Of a stretch of 43,079 nt of DNA, positions 13,405 to 21,358 are shown piece after piece. Positions within the stretch are counted from its first letter, which is position 1, and each line of letters opens with the position of its first letter. A model generated the notes under the pieces. That model did not search any database. It was given only the letters and a program-made list of their open reading frames with translations, and had not been told where the DNA came from. The translations under genes and the position numbers were made by a program. Origin of the DNA: a virus. Where the stretch lies: positions 1 through 43,079 of the IMG/VR virus record IMGVR_UViG_3300027675_000013. One strand, 5' to 3'.

Positions 13405-13735
13405 ATTTAGACATTTAGAGGCTTTTTGCCTGATGATTTACAAGTGTGAGAGTTGTAACGCTATAGAAATCTTATGGAATTCTAGGGATGGGGTTACGCC
13501 TTTTACAATTAGTTGCCGTCAATGTCGTGGAATGGCAAGCCATAATTATTGGGCAATGGATATCAGAATCCCAGAATACAAGCCATTTGAGGGGCAGAGA
13601 ATTTTTGTTGACAGTGAGCATGAAATTCCAACAATGTTTGACTCATCAATAACCGACACAATTAACCCGGCGGATCTAATAGTTGAGTATGAACCAAAGA
13701 CGATTATTTTTAAAGAGGAGATTAAAAAAGAATGA
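13391..13735 (+). CDS. Zinc-ribbon hypothetical protein, 114 aa
   Basis: Two CxxC pairs are visible: CESC at about 19-22 and CRQC at about 42-45, typical of a zinc ribbon. The rest is beta-rich and acidic with no motif I know. AAAGGAG lies before ATG 13391 within the previous gene, and the stop overlaps the next ATG (ATGA). Function unknown. Confidence 0.65.
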   Translation: MRKFKFRHLEAFCLMIYKCESCNAIEILWNSRDGVTPFTISCRQCRGMASHNYWAMDIRIPEYKPFEGQRIFVDSEHEIPTMFDSSITDTINPADLIVEYEPKTIIFKEEIKKE

Positions 13736-13887
13736 TACTATTTATGATTTTAATTGTGTATATTTTGGTTGGGATAATAATTGAGACTAAATTTAGTTTT
13801 AGTGATAGATTTTGGTTATTGTATGTCTGGCTATTAGTTGTAATTAGTATTATGACGGTGATTGATTGGTTAAGTATAGTATTTTAG
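13732..13887 (+). CDS. Small membrane protein, 51 aa
   Basis: A 51-residue, very hydrophobic product with two likely membrane helices (about 1-17 and 28-46) joined by the polar turn ETKFSFSDR. It starts within an ATGA overlap and is followed by the ERCC4 gene. Small hydrophobic proteins of this kind in phage early operons are often unassigned. No family recognised. Confidence 0.6.
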   Translation: MILFMILIVYILVGIIIETKFSFSDRFWLLYVWLLVVISIMTVIDWLSIVF

Positions 13888-13901
13888 GAGGTGTTTAGGG
13901 A

Positions 13902-14453
13902 ATGGCGAATATTTTAAGATTTGAAGAATGGCTTAAAAAAATTACTATAATTATAGATACCAGAGAAAAGAAAAATGACCATATTGTAAAAGTTTTTAAT
14001 AAAATGAATATCAAGTATGAAAATAAAAAGTTAGAGTCTTGCGATTATGCATTTAAGTATAATTACTATGATTCTAATGAAATATCCAAATGTATTATTG
14101 AGCGGAAAAATTCACTTGATGAATTGTCCCAAAATTTTACTAAAAATCGGGCAAGATTTAAAAAAGAATTTGAAAAACTTTCTGAGGATAATTGTATTCA
14201 CTTAGTAATTGAAAATAATACCCTCGATGATCTAATAAAGGGTAATTATTCAAGCAGTATAAATCGAAATAGCTTTATAGCCAGTTTATTGTCATTTGAA
14301 TTACGCTATAATATAAAAGTCCACTTTATATCAAGTAATTATACTGCTTTTTGGATAGCTAAATTGTTTTATTATTATTATTACGCAAGTAAAAAAAGGC
14401 TTGAATATAAAAGTAATGACTTTCTAGTTTATTGTATGGCTGAGGGCCAATAA
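13902..14453 (+). CDS. ERCC4-type (XPF-like) nuclease, 183 aa
   Basis: The ERCC4 nuclease pattern is visible: IIIDTREKK at 16-24, DY within SCDYAF near 46-51 in place of the usual GDY, and IIERKNSLDEL near 65-75, which is the ERK-x3-D catalytic core. Then come an Arg/Lys-rich helix (KNRARFKKEFEKL) and HLVIEN. Phage enzymes of this type cut branched or flap DNA. AGGAGG precedes the ATG. The group ERF protein, zinc ribbon, nuclease and methylase forms a recombination/modification module. Confidence 0.8.
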   Translation: MANILRFEEWLKKITIIIDTREKKNDHIVKVFNKMNIKYENKKLESCDYAFKYNYYDSNEISKCIIERKNSLDELSQNFTKNRARFKKEFEKLSEDNCIHLVIENNTLDDLIKGNYSSSINRNSFIASLLSFELRYNIKVHFISSNYTAFWIAKLFYYYYYASKKRLEYKSNDFLVYCMAEGQ

Positions 14454-14460
14454 ATAATTT

Positions 14461-14494
14461 GGTCTTAATCTCTTATTTTAGGGGGGTTAAGACC
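14461..14494 (+). other. 8-bp stem-loop between genes
   Basis: GGTCTTAA (14461-14468) pairs exactly with TTAAGACC (14487-14494) across an 18-base loop ending in GGGGGG. Only a weak T-rich tail follows. It could be a weak terminator or an mRNA structure before the 14519 gene. Confidence 0.5.
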
Positions 14495-14518
14495 TTGTTA
14501 TTAAGTAAGGAGGATTTT

Positions 14519-14782
14519 ATGGAGGATGAATTTAAACCAAGAATAATGACATTAGATGATTATCATTTTAATTTAGAACGTATTTTAAATATTTCAATCT
14601 ATGATCCAGAAACCAAGGAATTTATTTTTGAAAAAAATGATCATGATTTTGATACTGTTATAAAGCAATTTGATTTTGTTGATGCCGTTTTTAAGGGTAT
14701 TGGTGATTTACATATTGAATTAGAAACTCAACATTATTATGTACACTGTGAAAAAATAAAAGTAATCTTATTTGAAAGTTAA
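14519..14782 (+). CDS. Hypothetical protein, 87 aa
   Basis: An acidic 87-residue protein with many Asp, Glu, His and aromatic residues. TAAGGAGG before ATG 14519 decides the start. A likely beta-rich C-terminal half (LHIELETQHYYVHCEKIKVILF) is preceded by helices. No family recognised. It sits between the ERCC4 nuclease and the methylase. Confidence 0.6.
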   Translation: MEDEFKPRIMTLDDYHFNLERILNISIYDPETKEFIFEKNDHDFDTVIKQFDFVDAVFKGIGDLHIELETQHYYVHCEKIKVILFES

Positions 14783-14804
14783 AATTGAAAGGGGAAAAAT
14801 AAAA

Positions 14805-16121
14805 ATGGAAATTAGTTGCAAATCAATTGAATTAAAAATTGATGAAGAATTTAAGAAATTAATACCACCATTAACTGCAGAGGAAAAGACACAATTAGAA
14901 AACAATATTTTAGATAATGGGTTATTGGCCCCAATATTATTATGGAATGGAATTATAATTGATGGGCATAATAGATATGAGATACTTCAAAAAAATTCTA
15001 TTGAATTAACTGAAAAAGATATATTTGATATGAAAGATATCTTGAAAGATCGGGAGGCCGTTGTTGAGTGGATTCTTAAGAATCAAATGGGCCGCCGTAA
15101 TTTGAATAATGACCAAATGGCTATTATTAGAGGAAAATTGTATTTACTTTATAAGAGACAAGGCCGCCGGACTGACTTAGAAAATGAGACTTCTAATCAA
15201 ACCGAGGGAAAGTCTGAAACTAAGAAGGAAAAACAAGAAACGGCCGTAAAAATAGGGGAGCAGTTTGGCGTATCTAAGGCTACTATTGAAAGAAATGCTA
15301 AATTTGTTAAAGAGGCGCCACCGGAAATAATACAAAAAGTTCAGGACGGCGAATTGTCTATGTTAAAAGCCAAAAATGAAATCAGGACCCAAAAACAAAA
15401 TGAAAAAATCGAAGAGGCCCAAAAAATAGACTTACCAAGTGATATAAAAATATTGGCCGGTGATGTAATGGAACAATTGACAACAATTGAAAATGAATCA
15501 ATTGACATGTTATTAACCGATCCACCATATTATATTTTAGGGGATCAGGAGTGGGATCAATTTGTCGATAAGCAATCTTATTTTAGATTTATTTCTTCCT
15601 GGTTGGAATTGGTCACCAAGAAAATAAAAAGAACCGGCCGCATATATATATCATTCGCTCATGATTATATGTTTGATATTTATCAAATTTTCAAAGAGAA
15701 TAATTTTTATGGATTTACATTTGGAAATGTTCTCATATGGAATATGAAAAACAATGTAAAACCATTTGACAAAAAGCGTTATAGGATAAGTTATGAACCA
15801 ATATTTTATTTATATGGACCAGAGGCCAGCGAAATGAATTTTGATGATAACCCAAAAGTATTACCTTTTGGCGTTCATGACATTGCGGTTCCTCAAAGCA
15901 ACTTTGAGGAGGGTAAATTCCATCCATGCCAAAAACCTTTGGAACTTTATAGGCGTCTTATTCAATCGGGATCTGAATCTGGTGATTTAATAATTGATTG
16001 TTTTGCCGGTTCCGGGACAACTGGCGTTGCTTGTAAAGAATTGAATAGATCGGCAATACTTATTGAAAAAAGTGAAGATTATATAAAGATTGCTAAAGGT
16101 CGTATAAATTCCGTTATATAA
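14805..16121 (+). CDS. ParB-like domain fused to DNA methyltransferase
   Basis: A 438-residue two-domain protein. The N-terminal 95 residues are ParB/sulfiredoxin-like, with IIDGHNRYEIL near 57-67. A helical region with an HTH (KIGEQFGVSKATIERNAKFV) near 148-167 follows. The C-terminal half is an N6-adenine/N4-cytosine methylase: DPPYYI near 237-242 (catalytic motif IV) and DCFAGSGTTG near 398-407 (AdoMet motif I). Motif IV before motif I gives the beta-type order. Such ParB-methylase fusions are common in phages of Gram-positive bacteria and may protect phage DNA from restriction. The target sequence is unknown. No restriction partner is seen. AAAGGGG precedes ATG 14805. Confidence 0.9.
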   Translation: MEISCKSIELKIDEEFKKLIPPLTAEEKTQLENNILDNGLLAPILLWNGIIIDGHNRYEILQKNSIELTEKDIFDMKDILKDREAVVEWILKNQMGRRNLNNDQMAIIRGKLYLLYKRQGRRTDLENETSNQTEGKSETKKEKQETAVKIGEQFGVSKATIERNAKFVKEAPPEIIQKVQDGELSMLKAKNEIRTQKQNEKIEEAQKIDLPSDIKILAGDVMEQLTTIENESIDMLLTDPPYYILGDQEWDQFVDKQSYFRFISSWLELVTKKIKRTGRIYISFAHDYMFDIYQIFKENNFYGFTFGNVLIWNMKNNVKPFDKKRYRISYEPIFYLYGPEASEMNFDDNPKVLPFGVHDIAVPQSNFEEGKFHPCQKPLELYRRLIQSGSESGDLIIDCFAGSGTTGVACKELNRSAILIEKSEDYIKIAKGRINSVI

Positions 16122-16124
16122 CAA

Positions 16125-16153
16125 TTGTAAAATATGCCTTTGTAACATATAAT
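16125..16153 (+). promoter_or_regulatory. Promoter for RHH gene and possibly the late operon
   Basis: TTGTAA (16125-16130) and TATAAT (16148-16153) with a 17-base spacer. The -10 lies between the two arms of a 12-bp inverted repeat, so a repressor bound there would block it. Transcription would start near 16160. Confidence 0.7.
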
Positions 16154-16182
16154 TTAAATATATTGTTACAAAGGCGGTTTTT
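16136..16182. terminator. 12-bp inverted repeat: terminator and likely operator
   Basis: GCCTTTGTAACA (16136-16147) is exactly complementary to 16164-16175 and is followed by GGTTTTTTA, so read-through RNA from the methylase gene would form a terminator. The same repeat brackets the -10 of the promoter at 16125-16153 and holds the only ribosome-site-like sequence (AAGGCGG) of the RHH gene. It suits autoregulation by that protein. Confidence 0.75.
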
Positions 16183-16183
16183 T

Positions 16184-16330
16184 ATGATTGAAGATAAACG
16201 TTATAGTATGATTTTAACTAAAGAAATGATTTTAAAATTAGAAAAAATCAAAAAAGAAAAAGGGTTTAAACATAGGTCTGATGCGATATTGTATTTAATA
16301 AATATTGCTTTAGATTTTTTAATAAAATAA
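16184..16330 (+). CDS. Ribbon-helix-helix regulator, 48 aa
   Basis: The layout is that of an Arc/CopG-type ribbon-helix-helix protein: a short strand (RYSMILTKEMI), helix (LKLEKIKKEKG) and second helix after HRSDAILYLINIALDFL. Proteins of this kind bind DNA as dimers with the strand in the major groove, and frequently repress their own promoter. The AAGGCGG site lies in the arm of the upstream inverted repeat. The gene is first in the long late operon, so it may time late expression. Confidence 0.75.
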   Translation: MIEDKRYSMILTKEMILKLEKIKKEKGFKHRSDAILYLINIALDFLIK

Positions 16331-16357
16331 TAATTAATTTTTGAAAGGATGATTTAA

Positions 16358-16867
16358 ATGAAGTATAGTGAATTGAGGGACATTATTAACAATCTAAGCG
16401 GACTTTATAATGATAAAAGAGTCGGGCCAATGATAAAAATGTCTTTGTTAAAGTATATGAGGGAGCTAACTAAAGAGTCTCAAGATTTGGCAATAGTTAT
16501 AAATAAGATTTATCTTGAATATGCTTTAAAAGATGAACAGGGTAATGTAATAACCCACCCATTTAAAATGGATTACGCTATTGAACACACATTCAAAGAT
16601 GAAGAAAAGACTATTATTCTTATTCCTGTAACTAATCATAAAGAACAGTATGCAATTGAAATGAATTTTAATGATTATCAAGTTGCTCATTCTAGCGCTT
16701 GTAATTTTATGGAAAATGAATTTCAACCAGTAAATCAATTTAAGCTGAATATTGACGATGCTATTAAATATAATTTGTCGGCGAAAGAAATTGATTATTT
16801 AGAGACAGTTAATATAATTTACGATAGTGATAACAAAAAAATTATTATGCCTAAAATAATAAAATAA
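16358..16867 (+). CDS. Hypothetical protein, 169 aa
   Basis: A soluble protein with a helical N-terminus (SELRDIINNLSGLYNDKR, PMIKMSLLKYMRELTKES) and a more beta-like second half (EKTIILIPVTNHKEQYAIEMNF). A good GAAAGGATG site precedes ATG 16358. No motif or family recognised. It lies between the RHH regulator and small late genes. Confidence 0.6.
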   Translation: MKYSELRDIINNLSGLYNDKRVGPMIKMSLLKYMRELTKESQDLAIVINKIYLEYALKDEQGNVITHPFKMDYAIEHTFKDEEKTIILIPVTNHKEQYAIEMNFNDYQVAHSSACNFMENEFQPVNQFKLNIDDAIKYNLSAKEIDYLETVNIIYDSDNKKIIMPKIIK

Positions 16868-16890
16868 CGAATTAAGAAAGGGGTTTGATT

Positions 16891-17220
16891 ATGTCTAAGG
16901 AAGAAATTAAGGAAATCGAAGTTAAGGAAGCTAAGAAACCAACTAGAATTATAAATTTAGGGTATGTTAATGCTGAGGAAACTATAATTGTGAATACAGA
17001 TGATTCAAGAATAAGCAAAGTTGTTATAAATGGGGCGGCTTTTGAAATTGAAGTTATCTATGACGAGGGCCGCGGAATGTATAGGGCCGCTTTTATTCAA
17101 GAAGGTTCCCGGACTAGCTTATCATTCTTCAATAATAAATTAGTTGCTTATAAATCGGCGTTACTCTCTGTTTGTTCTATGGTCGGGCTTACATTGAAAA
17201 ATATAAATGTTACTTTGTAA
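16891..17220 (+). CDS. Hypothetical protein, 109 aa
   Basis: A Lys/Glu-rich N-terminus of about 17 residues (EEIKEIEVKEAKKP) precedes a beta-rich domain (KVVINGAAFEIEVIYDEGRGMYRAAF). The KEAKK stretch is encoded by one copy of the dispersed 15-mer. GAAAGGGG before ATG 16891 supports the start over an upstream TTG. No known family. It stands directly before the holin gene. Confidence 0.6.
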   Translation: MSKEEIKEIEVKEAKKPTRIINLGYVNAEETIIVNTDDSRISKVVINGAAFEIEVIYDEGRGMYRAAFIQEGSRTSLSFFNNKLVAYKSALLSVCSMVGLTLKNINVTL

Positions 17221-17232
17221 GAAGGTGATTTA

Positions 17233-17415
17233 GTGAAGTATGTAAAAAGGTTAAAAAACAAAATTGTTTTATTCTCTACACTTGGAAACATCATTGCAAT
17301 TTTAACTTTGTTAGGTGTAATTGATAACGTTAAGGCCGATACATGGACCAAGGTTATTGGTCTAGCTATTTCGATTTTAATTCAAGTGGGAATAGTCAAT
17401 GATTCGGGGGAATAG
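17233..17415 (+). CDS. Phi-LC3-type holin, 60 aa
   Basis: The N-terminal RLKNK-x2-LF pattern, the length and the hydrophobic layout fit the phage LC3 holin family: two membrane segments (about 12-28 and 40-55), with KADTWTKVIG between them and ending near IVNDSGE. Holins perforate the membrane at the end of infection and give the endolysin access to the wall. The start is GTG with AAGAAGGTGATT upstream. The amidase lies one gene downstream. In most related phages lysis genes follow the tail genes; here they precede the large terminase. Confidence 0.75.
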   Translation: MKYVKRLKNKIVLFSTLGNIIAILTLLGVIDNVKADTWTKVIGLAISILIQVGIVNDSGE

Positions 17416-17417
17416 TG

Positions 17418-17879
17418 ATGGATAATGTAATTACCCTATATGAGATTACAGCCCAGGAAGAAATTTTTTGTCAATTCTATCTGCAGACTGTATCGGCCGG
17501 GAGAAGCGCTTTTTATGCCGGGTTTCTTAATAATATTAAAGAAAATGTCGATAGTTATGACGATCTTAAATTAAGACAGCAAAAAGATCTTTCTACGATG
17601 GGCAATAAAACATTAAAAAAACCAGCTGTTAAAAGGCGTATATCTGAATTGGCAGAAGAAAAAACTAAGGAATATAAATGCGCCGAATTAGACGAATTAT
17701 TGTTATATCTTACCACTGTAATAAGAAAGAGCAAAGAAAATTTTCAGAATGTAACAATGATTAATTCTGCTCTGAGGGCAATCGAATTAATGTTGAAAAG
17801 GTATCCAGAATTTCAAAAAGGTGTTAATAACGAAGCTGAGAAATATAATTTTTCACGATTTAGCAAGGAGGGAACATAA
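17418..17879 (+). CDS. terS: Terminase small subunit
   Basis: A 153-residue protein with the N-terminal pattern of phage small terminases: LTAQEE-type start (ITAQEEIFCQFYLQTVSAGRSAFYAGF) and KPAVKRRISELAEEK further on, where A-x2-AG and L-x-P-x-V normally define the HTH domain. The C-terminal half is helical and should oligomerise. It recognises the packaging site and loads the large subunit. A GTG at 17415 overlaps the previous stop; ATG 17418 has better spacing from CGGGGGAA. The stop shares a base with the amidase start. The large subunit is 2.2 kb away, which is unusual. Confidence 0.75.
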   Translation: MDNVITLYEITAQEEIFCQFYLQTVSAGRSAFYAGFLNNIKENVDSYDDLKLRQQKDLSTMGNKTLKKPAVKRRISELAEEKTKEYKCAELDELLLYLTTVIRKSKENFQNVTMINSALRAIELMLKRYPEFQKGVNNEAEKYNFSRFSKEGT

Positions 17880-18601
17880 TGTATAGTGTAGGTGTAGATG
17901 ATGGCCATGGATATAATACGCCGGGGAAAAGAACGCCAAATAACTATCCAGAAAATGAATTTAATCATTATACAAAAGAATTTTTAATTAAGGCCTTAAC
18001 AAGATGCGGAATTAAACCAATCGATTGTTCACCAACTAGAGAAGATAACAGCCTATCAGATAGGTGTAAAATTGCTAATTATGCCAGTTGTGATTTATTT
18101 GTATCAATACATTACAATGCTTTAGGTAATACATGGCGTGATGATATCGGTGGAATTGAAACATATTACTGGAGTGGTCCTAATAACGAAGCTGGGAAAA
18201 AGTTTGCGACTTTAATTCACAATAATTTAATTCAAGGAACCCCATTAATAAACCGCGGCGTTAAATCGGCGGATTTTTATGTTTTGAGAGAAACAAACAT
18301 GATAGCCGCTTTATGTGAATGCGGTTTTATGGATAACCCTAAAGAAGCGGCCTTAATGGATTCAGTGGATTATCGTCGGGAATGTTCTGAGGAAATATGC
18401 AAAGGGATATGTCAATATTTAGGGGTTAATTATGTCGCTGAGTTACCACCCCAACCAGTAAAAAGTGATCGTGATGTTGCTATTGAGCGAATGAGACAAG
18501 TTAGTAAATGGGCCGATAAATATATAGTTCATTTTGACCAATTACAAAAAAATAATTTAAATGTTTACGGCCTAATAAATAAATTATGGAATCATAAATG
18601 A
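17879..18601 (+). CDS. N-acetylmuramoyl-L-alanine amidase endolysin
   Basis: A 240-residue zinc amidase of the Amidase_3 type. Visible ligand motifs are DDGHG with H10, an early Glu in PENEF (E25/E27), SIHYNA with His near 78 and CECGF with Glu near 147. It cleaves the bond between N-acetylmuramic acid and L-alanine of the host wall. After about residue 188 (PPQPVK) comes a separate 50-residue helical tail that may target the wall. There is no signal peptide, so exit needs the holin. The gene shares a base with the terminase stop, and its site is AAGGAGG. Confidence 0.9.
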   Translation: MYSVGVDDGHGYNTPGKRTPNNYPENEFNHYTKEFLIKALTRCGIKPIDCSPTREDNSLSDRCKIANYASCDLFVSIHYNALGNTWRDDIGGIETYYWSGPNNEAGKKFATLIHNNLIQGTPLINRGVKSADFYVLRETNMIAALCECGFMDNPKEAALMDSVDYRRECSEEICKGICQYLGVNYVAELPPQPVKSDRDVAIERMRQVSKWADKYIVHFDQLQKNNLNVYGLINKLWNHK

Positions 18602-18614
18602 ATGAGGTGAAAAC

Positions 18615-18821
18615 ATGGAGATACCCGATAATTGTTATATGGATAATTCAGAATGTGTCGAACCGGCTAAAATGTCCGAATTAGATAAATATAGAGAGGA
18701 ATTGCATTTAACCAGGAAACAAAATGAAGAATTGCTCCACCAAAACAAATTATTGTCGCAAAGAATAAATGATTTAAACCAAAAATTAGATATACTTAGA
18801 TATGTCTTAAAAATTTATTGA
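18615..18821 (+). CDS. Small coiled-coil protein, 68 aa
   Basis: The residues from about 20 on have a continuous heptad pattern (LDKYREELHLTRKQNEELLHQ, LLSQRINDLNQKLDIL), typical of a coiled coil. The first 18 residues hold two Cys. GAGGTGA precedes the ATG. No family known. It sits after the endolysin. Confidence 0.6.
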   Translation: MEIPDNCYMDNSECVEPAKMSELDKYREELHLTRKQNEELLHQNKLLSQRINDLNQKLDILRYVLKIY

Positions 18822-18828
18822 GGTAAAG

Positions 18829-18915
18829 ATGAAATATTATTATGATTGTACTAATGGTGTAGATACTGACTGGGGCGAATATATCCCTAATCATGTAATT
18901 TATGACGAGGTGTAA
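18829..18915 (+). CDS. Very small ORF, 28 aa
   Basis: ATG 18829 is preceded by TTGAGGTAA with good spacing. It encodes 28 acidic and aromatic residues (DTDWGEYIPNHVIYDEV) and ends one base before the next ATG. The tight spacing supports translation, but it may be only a leader. Function unknown. Confidence 0.4.
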   Translation: MKYYYDCTNGVDTDWGEYIPNHVIYDEV

Positions 18916-18916
18916 A

Positions 18917-19018
18917 ATGAATAATTTTACTATAGGAGATATGTATACAATTATTGTAAGTTCTATAGCCATAATTCTTGGCATTGTATCTCTTATAAAA
19001 ATGACTAATAAAAAATGA
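18917..19018 (+). CDS. Very small membrane protein, 33 aa
   Basis: One hydrophobic helix (YTIIVSSIAIILGIVSLI) ending in KMTNKK. GACGAGGTGT gives a ribosome site. The next gene follows after 9 bases with GAGGTAATG. Single-helix proteins near lysis genes can be holin or spanin accessories, but nothing more can be said. Confidence 0.45.
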   Translation: MNNFTIGDMYTIIVSSIAIILGIVSLIKMTNKK

Positions 19019-19027
19019 GGTAATGAA

Positions 19028-19636
19028 ATGCAGGCTAATATAATAAATTACTATAAAAAAATTACAGACTTAGCAATTAAAAATATTGCTCAGGAGAAGC
19101 AATTTAGATTTAGATCGAAATTAAATAGTTCGGTCCTAATTTTGCAATCTGAGGATTTCTTAATTAAGCAATTTAAAAAGGCGTCCGGTGGTGGCCCTTT
19201 GTCTGATGAAGCTAAGAAATTAATAGCTGATTACAAAACATCTATAAAACGAATAAATATATTAGCCTCAAAATCTTATGATAGTACGCTGGCAAAACTT
19301 AAAAAGGCCAAGACTGATGACGAAAAGTTAAAAATATTGCATAATCTGGCTGGGAAAGGTTTTGCCGGCTTTAAAACCAAGGACGGTAAAATTTGGAACA
19401 TAGAAACTTATACCAATATGTTATTTACATATATGTCAAATGAAATGGTTAGGCAGGGTGTAATGAGTCTTATTAATAATGATAAGTATAAAATATCTGA
19501 TGGCCACACAATATGCGATATATGTAAATTGTATGAAGGTAAAACATTAACCAGGGAAGAATTAGAAAGGGCCAAATCAAATGGTCTATTTCATCCTAAT
19601 TGTGTTCATTTTATAATCGAGGTGAAAGATGAATAA
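19028..19636 (+). CDS. Minor capsid / head morphogenesis protein (MuF-like)
   Basis: A 202-residue protein whose C-terminal 45 residues carry the signature of phage minor head proteins: a CDICKLYEGK segment and GLFHPNCVHFIIE, with His, Cys and Asn at the positions conserved in the SPP1 gp7/Mu gpF group. The N-terminal 140 residues are helical and basic. Such proteins sit inside the head near the portal. In most phages the gene follows the portal; here it precedes the large terminase and the protein is shorter than usual. The 12-base form of the dispersed word encodes DEAKK near 62-66. Confidence 0.7.
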   Translation: MQANIINYYKKITDLAIKNIAQEKQFRFRSKLNSSVLILQSEDFLIKQFKKASGGGPLSDEAKKLIADYKTSIKRINILASKSYDSTLAKLKKAKTDDEKLKILHNLAGKGFAGFKTKDGKIWNIETYTNMLFTYMSNEMVRQGVMSLINNDKYKISDGHTICDICKLYEGKTLTREELERAKSNGLFHPNCVHFIIEVKDE

Positions 19637-19742
19637 TATAAAAAAATTAATGGTTGCTCCTATTAGGACCGAAACCGAAACAAGGAAGTTAAAAAGAAAA
19701 AAAATCGTAGACAAATATTTTAAGAAGGAGAAAAAGAAATGA
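19629..19742 (+). CDS. Small basic ORF, 37 aa
   Basis: Starts inside the previous gene, with GAGGTGAAAG upstream, and ends by ATGA overlap with the next. The product is highly basic (over a third Lys/Arg) and Thr/Glu-rich in the middle. It could bind nucleic acid or be only a coupling leader whose 3' end carries the AAGGAG site for the next gene. Function unknown. Confidence 0.4.
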   Translation: MNNIKKLMVAPIRTETETRKLKRKKIVDKYFKKEKKK

Positions 19743-20065
19743 TTATACCTGATGATGATAGTAATATAATTATTGAATATCCAAATGGTTCAAAGGCAAT
19801 TTTAGGGAAAGTAACTTCAAAAAATGAATTTGGTCAAGATTATCCAAGTGAAGCAATCTCAGGAAAATTATTTTTAGTTAATGAATTTGCTGAGGCTTTT
19901 AAAGTTATAGCTAATGAATTTAGAAATAATCAGGACCCTGGGAGCGTTTTTTATGTTTGGCAATCAATGTTGTCATGTGTTATTTATGACATGTCTAAAT
20001 GTAAAATTGATATGGAATTATGTAATGAAATGGCAATAAAATTTTTAAAGAGGTTAGCAGAATAA
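19739..20065 (+). CDS. Hypothetical protein before large terminase, 108 aa
   Basis: A mixed alpha/beta protein beginning with a very acidic segment (MIIPDDDSNIIIEYPNG) and a helical rest with two Cys. AAGAAGGAG precedes the ATG. The stop is directly followed by the large terminase ATG, so translational coupling is likely. No family recognised. Confidence 0.6.
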   Translation: MIIPDDDSNIIIEYPNGSKAILGKVTSKNEFGQDYPSEAISGKLFLVNEFAEAFKVIANEFRNNQDPGSVFYVWQSMLSCVIYDMSKCKIDMELCNEMAIKFLKRLAE

Positions 20066-21337
20066 ATGCCTGATGTTTGCTTAGAAAAAGTAATTTCCCC
20101 TTCTTTTGTTCCTTTAATTAATCCTATTCTTGATTGTCAGGTTGACGAGGTAGTTTTAACCGGTGGCCGTGGCTCTACAAAATCGTCGTTTTACTCTGAA
20201 ATAGTTTTATATGGTATGTTAGAAGATTGGAAAGTTAGGGGGGAAATTACTCACGCCGTATGTATTAGAAAAGTCGCTAATACGCTCCACAATTCTATTT
20301 ATAATCAATTTAAATGGGGGCAATATATATTGGGAATAGACAAAGATTTCCATAATACCGCGTCGCCAATGAAAATGACTTTCAAACCATCCGGCCAAGA
20401 AATACTATATTTTGGTTGTGATGACCCTCTAAAGATTAAATCGACAATATTACCACAAGGCTATATTAAATATATCATTTTTGAAGAATTTGACCAGTTC
20501 GACGGAATGAGGGAAATTAGGAGCGTTATCCAATCATTGGCTAGAGGTGAAAAATCATTAATCTTTTTTATTTTTAATCCACCCCCAGAACATGACCATT
20601 GGGCAAATATTGAGGCCGATGCTGTAAAGGAGGGGCGGTTAAGATTACATACAGATTATACAAAAGTTGATCCAAAATGGTTAGGTCCTAAATTTATGAA
20701 AGAAGCTGAATATTTAAAAACCGCTAATTTTATAGCTTATCAAAACGAATATATGGGAATTGTTACCGGGGTAGGTGGTAATATATTCAAAAATGTTATT
20801 AATAAGCCTTTTTCAGATTTGGAATGTATGGAGTTTGAAAAAGTCAGACAAGGTCTTGATTTTGGTTTTGCCCTCCATCCTGCGGCTTGGGTAAAACTTA
20901 ATTACAATGGGGCCAGAAATTCAATAGATATCTTCGATCAAGTGTTTGGAATTGGAATTTCTAATATTAAACTGGCTGAGGAAATTAATAATCGGGCTAA
21001 TTTATTCGTGGCGACTAAGGCCGATTGTGAGGAACCGCGCGCAATTGATGCCCTTATAAATACATATGGCTGTAATTTAATTAAATGTAAAAAAGGCAAA
21101 GATTCGGTTCATTGGGGGATAAGATATCTTCAAGATATGTCTGCCATAAATATTGACAAATCTCGATGCCCTGATGTTTATAGACAATTTAAATTTTACA
21201 ATTATAAGAAAAATAAACAAGGTGATTTTATTAAAGAATACCCAGACATTGAAGATGATTCAATTGATGCAACAAGATATAGTTTAGATGATATAATTAT
21301 GGCTAAAGGTTGGAGAGTTCCAAAAAAGAAAGTATAA
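20066..21337 (+). CDS. terL: Terminase large subunit
   Basis: A 423-residue packaging ATPase and nuclease of the PBSX/SPP1 (Terminase_3) group. Walker A is GGRGSTKSS at 33-41; the Walker B and catalytic Glu lie in YIIFEEFDQF near 134-143. The coupling motif is near FNPP (about 170). The RNase H-like nuclease part shows GLDFGF near 263, a second acidic cluster ADCEEPRAID near 315 and DSIDATRY near 399. The enzyme packs DNA into the prohead and cuts it. SPP1-like relatives package headfuls, which fits a circularly permuted genome. The portal follows after 21 bases. Confidence 0.92.
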   Translation: MPDVCLEKVISPSFVPLINPILDCQVDEVVLTGGRGSTKSSFYSEIVLYGMLEDWKVRGEITHAVCIRKVANTLHNSIYNQFKWGQYILGIDKDFHNTASPMKMTFKPSGQEILYFGCDDPLKIKSTILPQGYIKYIIFEEFDQFDGMREIRSVIQSLARGEKSLIFFIFNPPPEHDHWANIEADAVKEGRLRLHTDYTKVDPKWLGPKFMKEAEYLKTANFIAYQNEYMGIVTGVGGNIFKNVINKPFSDLECMEFEKVRQGLDFGFALHPAAWVKLNYNGARNSIDIFDQVFGIGISNIKLAEEINNRANLFVATKADCEEPRAIDALINTYGCNLIKCKKGKDSVHWGIRYLQDMSAINIDKSRCPDVYRQFKFYNYKKNKQGDFIKEYPDIEDDSIDATRYSLDDIIMAKGWRVPKKKV

Positions 21338-21358
21338 TATAAAAAAGGGGTGATATTT

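Noticed and set aside
13902-14453. Site-specific recombinase or integrase
   Set aside because: The D-x-RE and ERK-x3-D motifs mark an ERCC4 nuclease; the catalytic residues of tyrosine or serine recombinases are absent.
14805-16121. Complete restriction-modification or partition system
   Set aside because: Only a ParB-like domain fused to a methylase is present; no restriction enzyme, ParA or centromere-like repeats are adjacent. The fusion is common in phages.
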